Below, one piece after another: positions 6,136-6,356 of a stretch of DNA of 6,356 nucleotides. The notes beneath the pieces were generated by a model. That model saw only the letters and a list, made by a program, of their open reading frames with translations. It was not told the DNA's origin and searched no databases. Position 1 is the stretch's first letter. Every line of letters begins with the position of its first letter. The translations under genes were made by a program, and so were the position numbers. Source of the DNA: Spongiibacteraceae bacterium (lineage in GTDB: Bacteria > Pseudomonadota > Gammaproteobacteria > Pseudomonadales > PIVM01); NCBI GenBank assembly GCA_030618505.1, contig JAUXDF010000194.1:1-6356 (forward strand). Direction: 5' to 3'.

Positions 6136-6289
6136 TAGATAGTGCCCATCCAGAAATTAGACAAAGAGGTCCTGGCCAACGCAAATCTTGCGACTTAAAG
6201 GCCTTGAAAAGGCCTAGGAGCTAGATTTGCGTTGGCCAGGAGCAGACTTAATTTTCGAAAACTTCCGGTTCCTGGATAGGCACTAGATA
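6136..6289. repeat. long copy (142 bp) of the palindromic MITE-like repeat with perfect target duplications
   Basis: The element at 6142-6283 begins GTGCCCATCCAG and ends CTGGATAGGCAC, 12-bp terminal inverted repeats with one mismatch. It is flanked on both sides by TAGATA (6136-6141 and 6284-6289), a perfect 6-bp direct repeat as left by transposition. Its left 34 bp match the short copy at 1661-1694. The extra 100 bp are bounded by TCCTGG at 6170-6175 and 6270-6275 and contain a 19-bp perfect inverted repeat. There is no coding capacity, so it would need a transposase from elsewhere. It lies just upstream of the likely promoter of the regulator operon and may affect read-through into it. 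Confidence 0.8.
6170..6241. repeat. perfect 19-bp inverted repeat with a nested hairpin inside the long element
   Basis: Bases 6170-6188 are the exact reverse complement of 6223-6241. Inside the loop a second hairpin, AGGCCTT (6199-6205) and AAGGCCT (6209-6215) around GAA, can form. As RNA this would be a long stable stem topped by a small stem-loop. No T-run follows on either strand, so it does not look like a standard intrinsic terminator. Confidence 0.75.
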
Positions 6290-6356
6290 GATACCGGTGA
6301 ATATGGCCCGTATTAATGGTGCAATATTTTTATGGTATTTAAGGATCCACCCACTA
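6290..6356. other. window-edge segment with short open frames, unassigned
   Basis: A plus-strand ATG at 6303 opens MARINGAIFLWYLRIHPL to the window edge, with GGTGA two bases before it. On the minus strand another frame is open from the edge through the element's right end to TAA at 6250-6248. Each is too short to judge, and I recognise neither. One may be the edge of a neighbouring gene. Confidence 0.2.

Noticed and set aside
1..6356. CRISPR array, toxin-antitoxin pair, defence genes, riboswitch
   Set aside because: No regularly spaced repeats, no paired small genes and no recognisable riboswitch core were seen on either strand.

Overview
The window looks like chromosomal DNA from a gammaproteobacterium, perhaps a marine Cellvibrionales or Spongiibacter-like lineage. 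The genus is inference. The class rests on the gene order gacA/uvrY - uvrC - pgsA - tRNA-Gly - tRNA-Cys, which matches the uvrY-uvrC-pgsA-glyW-cysT cluster of Escherichia coli, and on close protein resemblance to the enterobacterial and pseudomonad versions. All recognisable large genes lie on the minus strand, so the window reads from right to left.

Right part (6356 to 5257). A 142-bp palindromic mobile-element-like repeat sits at 6142-6283 with perfect 6-bp flanking duplications. An AT-rich leader follows, with a small palindrome at 6033-6046, and then a GacA/UvrY-type response regulator that starts at a TTG codon. Centre (5257 to 2814). uvrC (613 aa from the better start) encodes the excision-repair endonuclease, and pgsA (184 aa) encodes phosphatidylglycerophosphate synthase. 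The gaps between these genes are about 50 bp, which suggests one operon. Between pgsA and the tRNAs there is a strong internal sigma70 promoter with a GC-rich discriminator, so tRNA-Gly(GCC) and tRNA-Cys(GCA) are probably made both from the operon and from their own promoter. The tRNA-Leu that ends the E. coli cluster is not here.

Left part (2392 to 1). This side looks rearranged. It holds a frameshifted, truncated remnant of a DUF1214-like protein gene (about 1955-2261, minus), a possible 39-aa small membrane protein with a CxxC motif on the plus strand, a short hairpin, and a 42-bp copy of the same repeat seen upstream of gacA. The window ends inside a YtcJ-like metal-dependent amidohydrolase gene (501 codons present, C-terminus missing).

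The two repeat copies are the least ordinary signal. The 42-bp copy equals the 142-bp copy minus exactly 100 bp lying between two TCCTGG direct repeats, and both are bounded by similar 6-bp TA-rich direct repeats. This points to a non-coding, MITE-like family. I found no CRISPR array, defence system, transposase gene or other clearly new multi-gene system.
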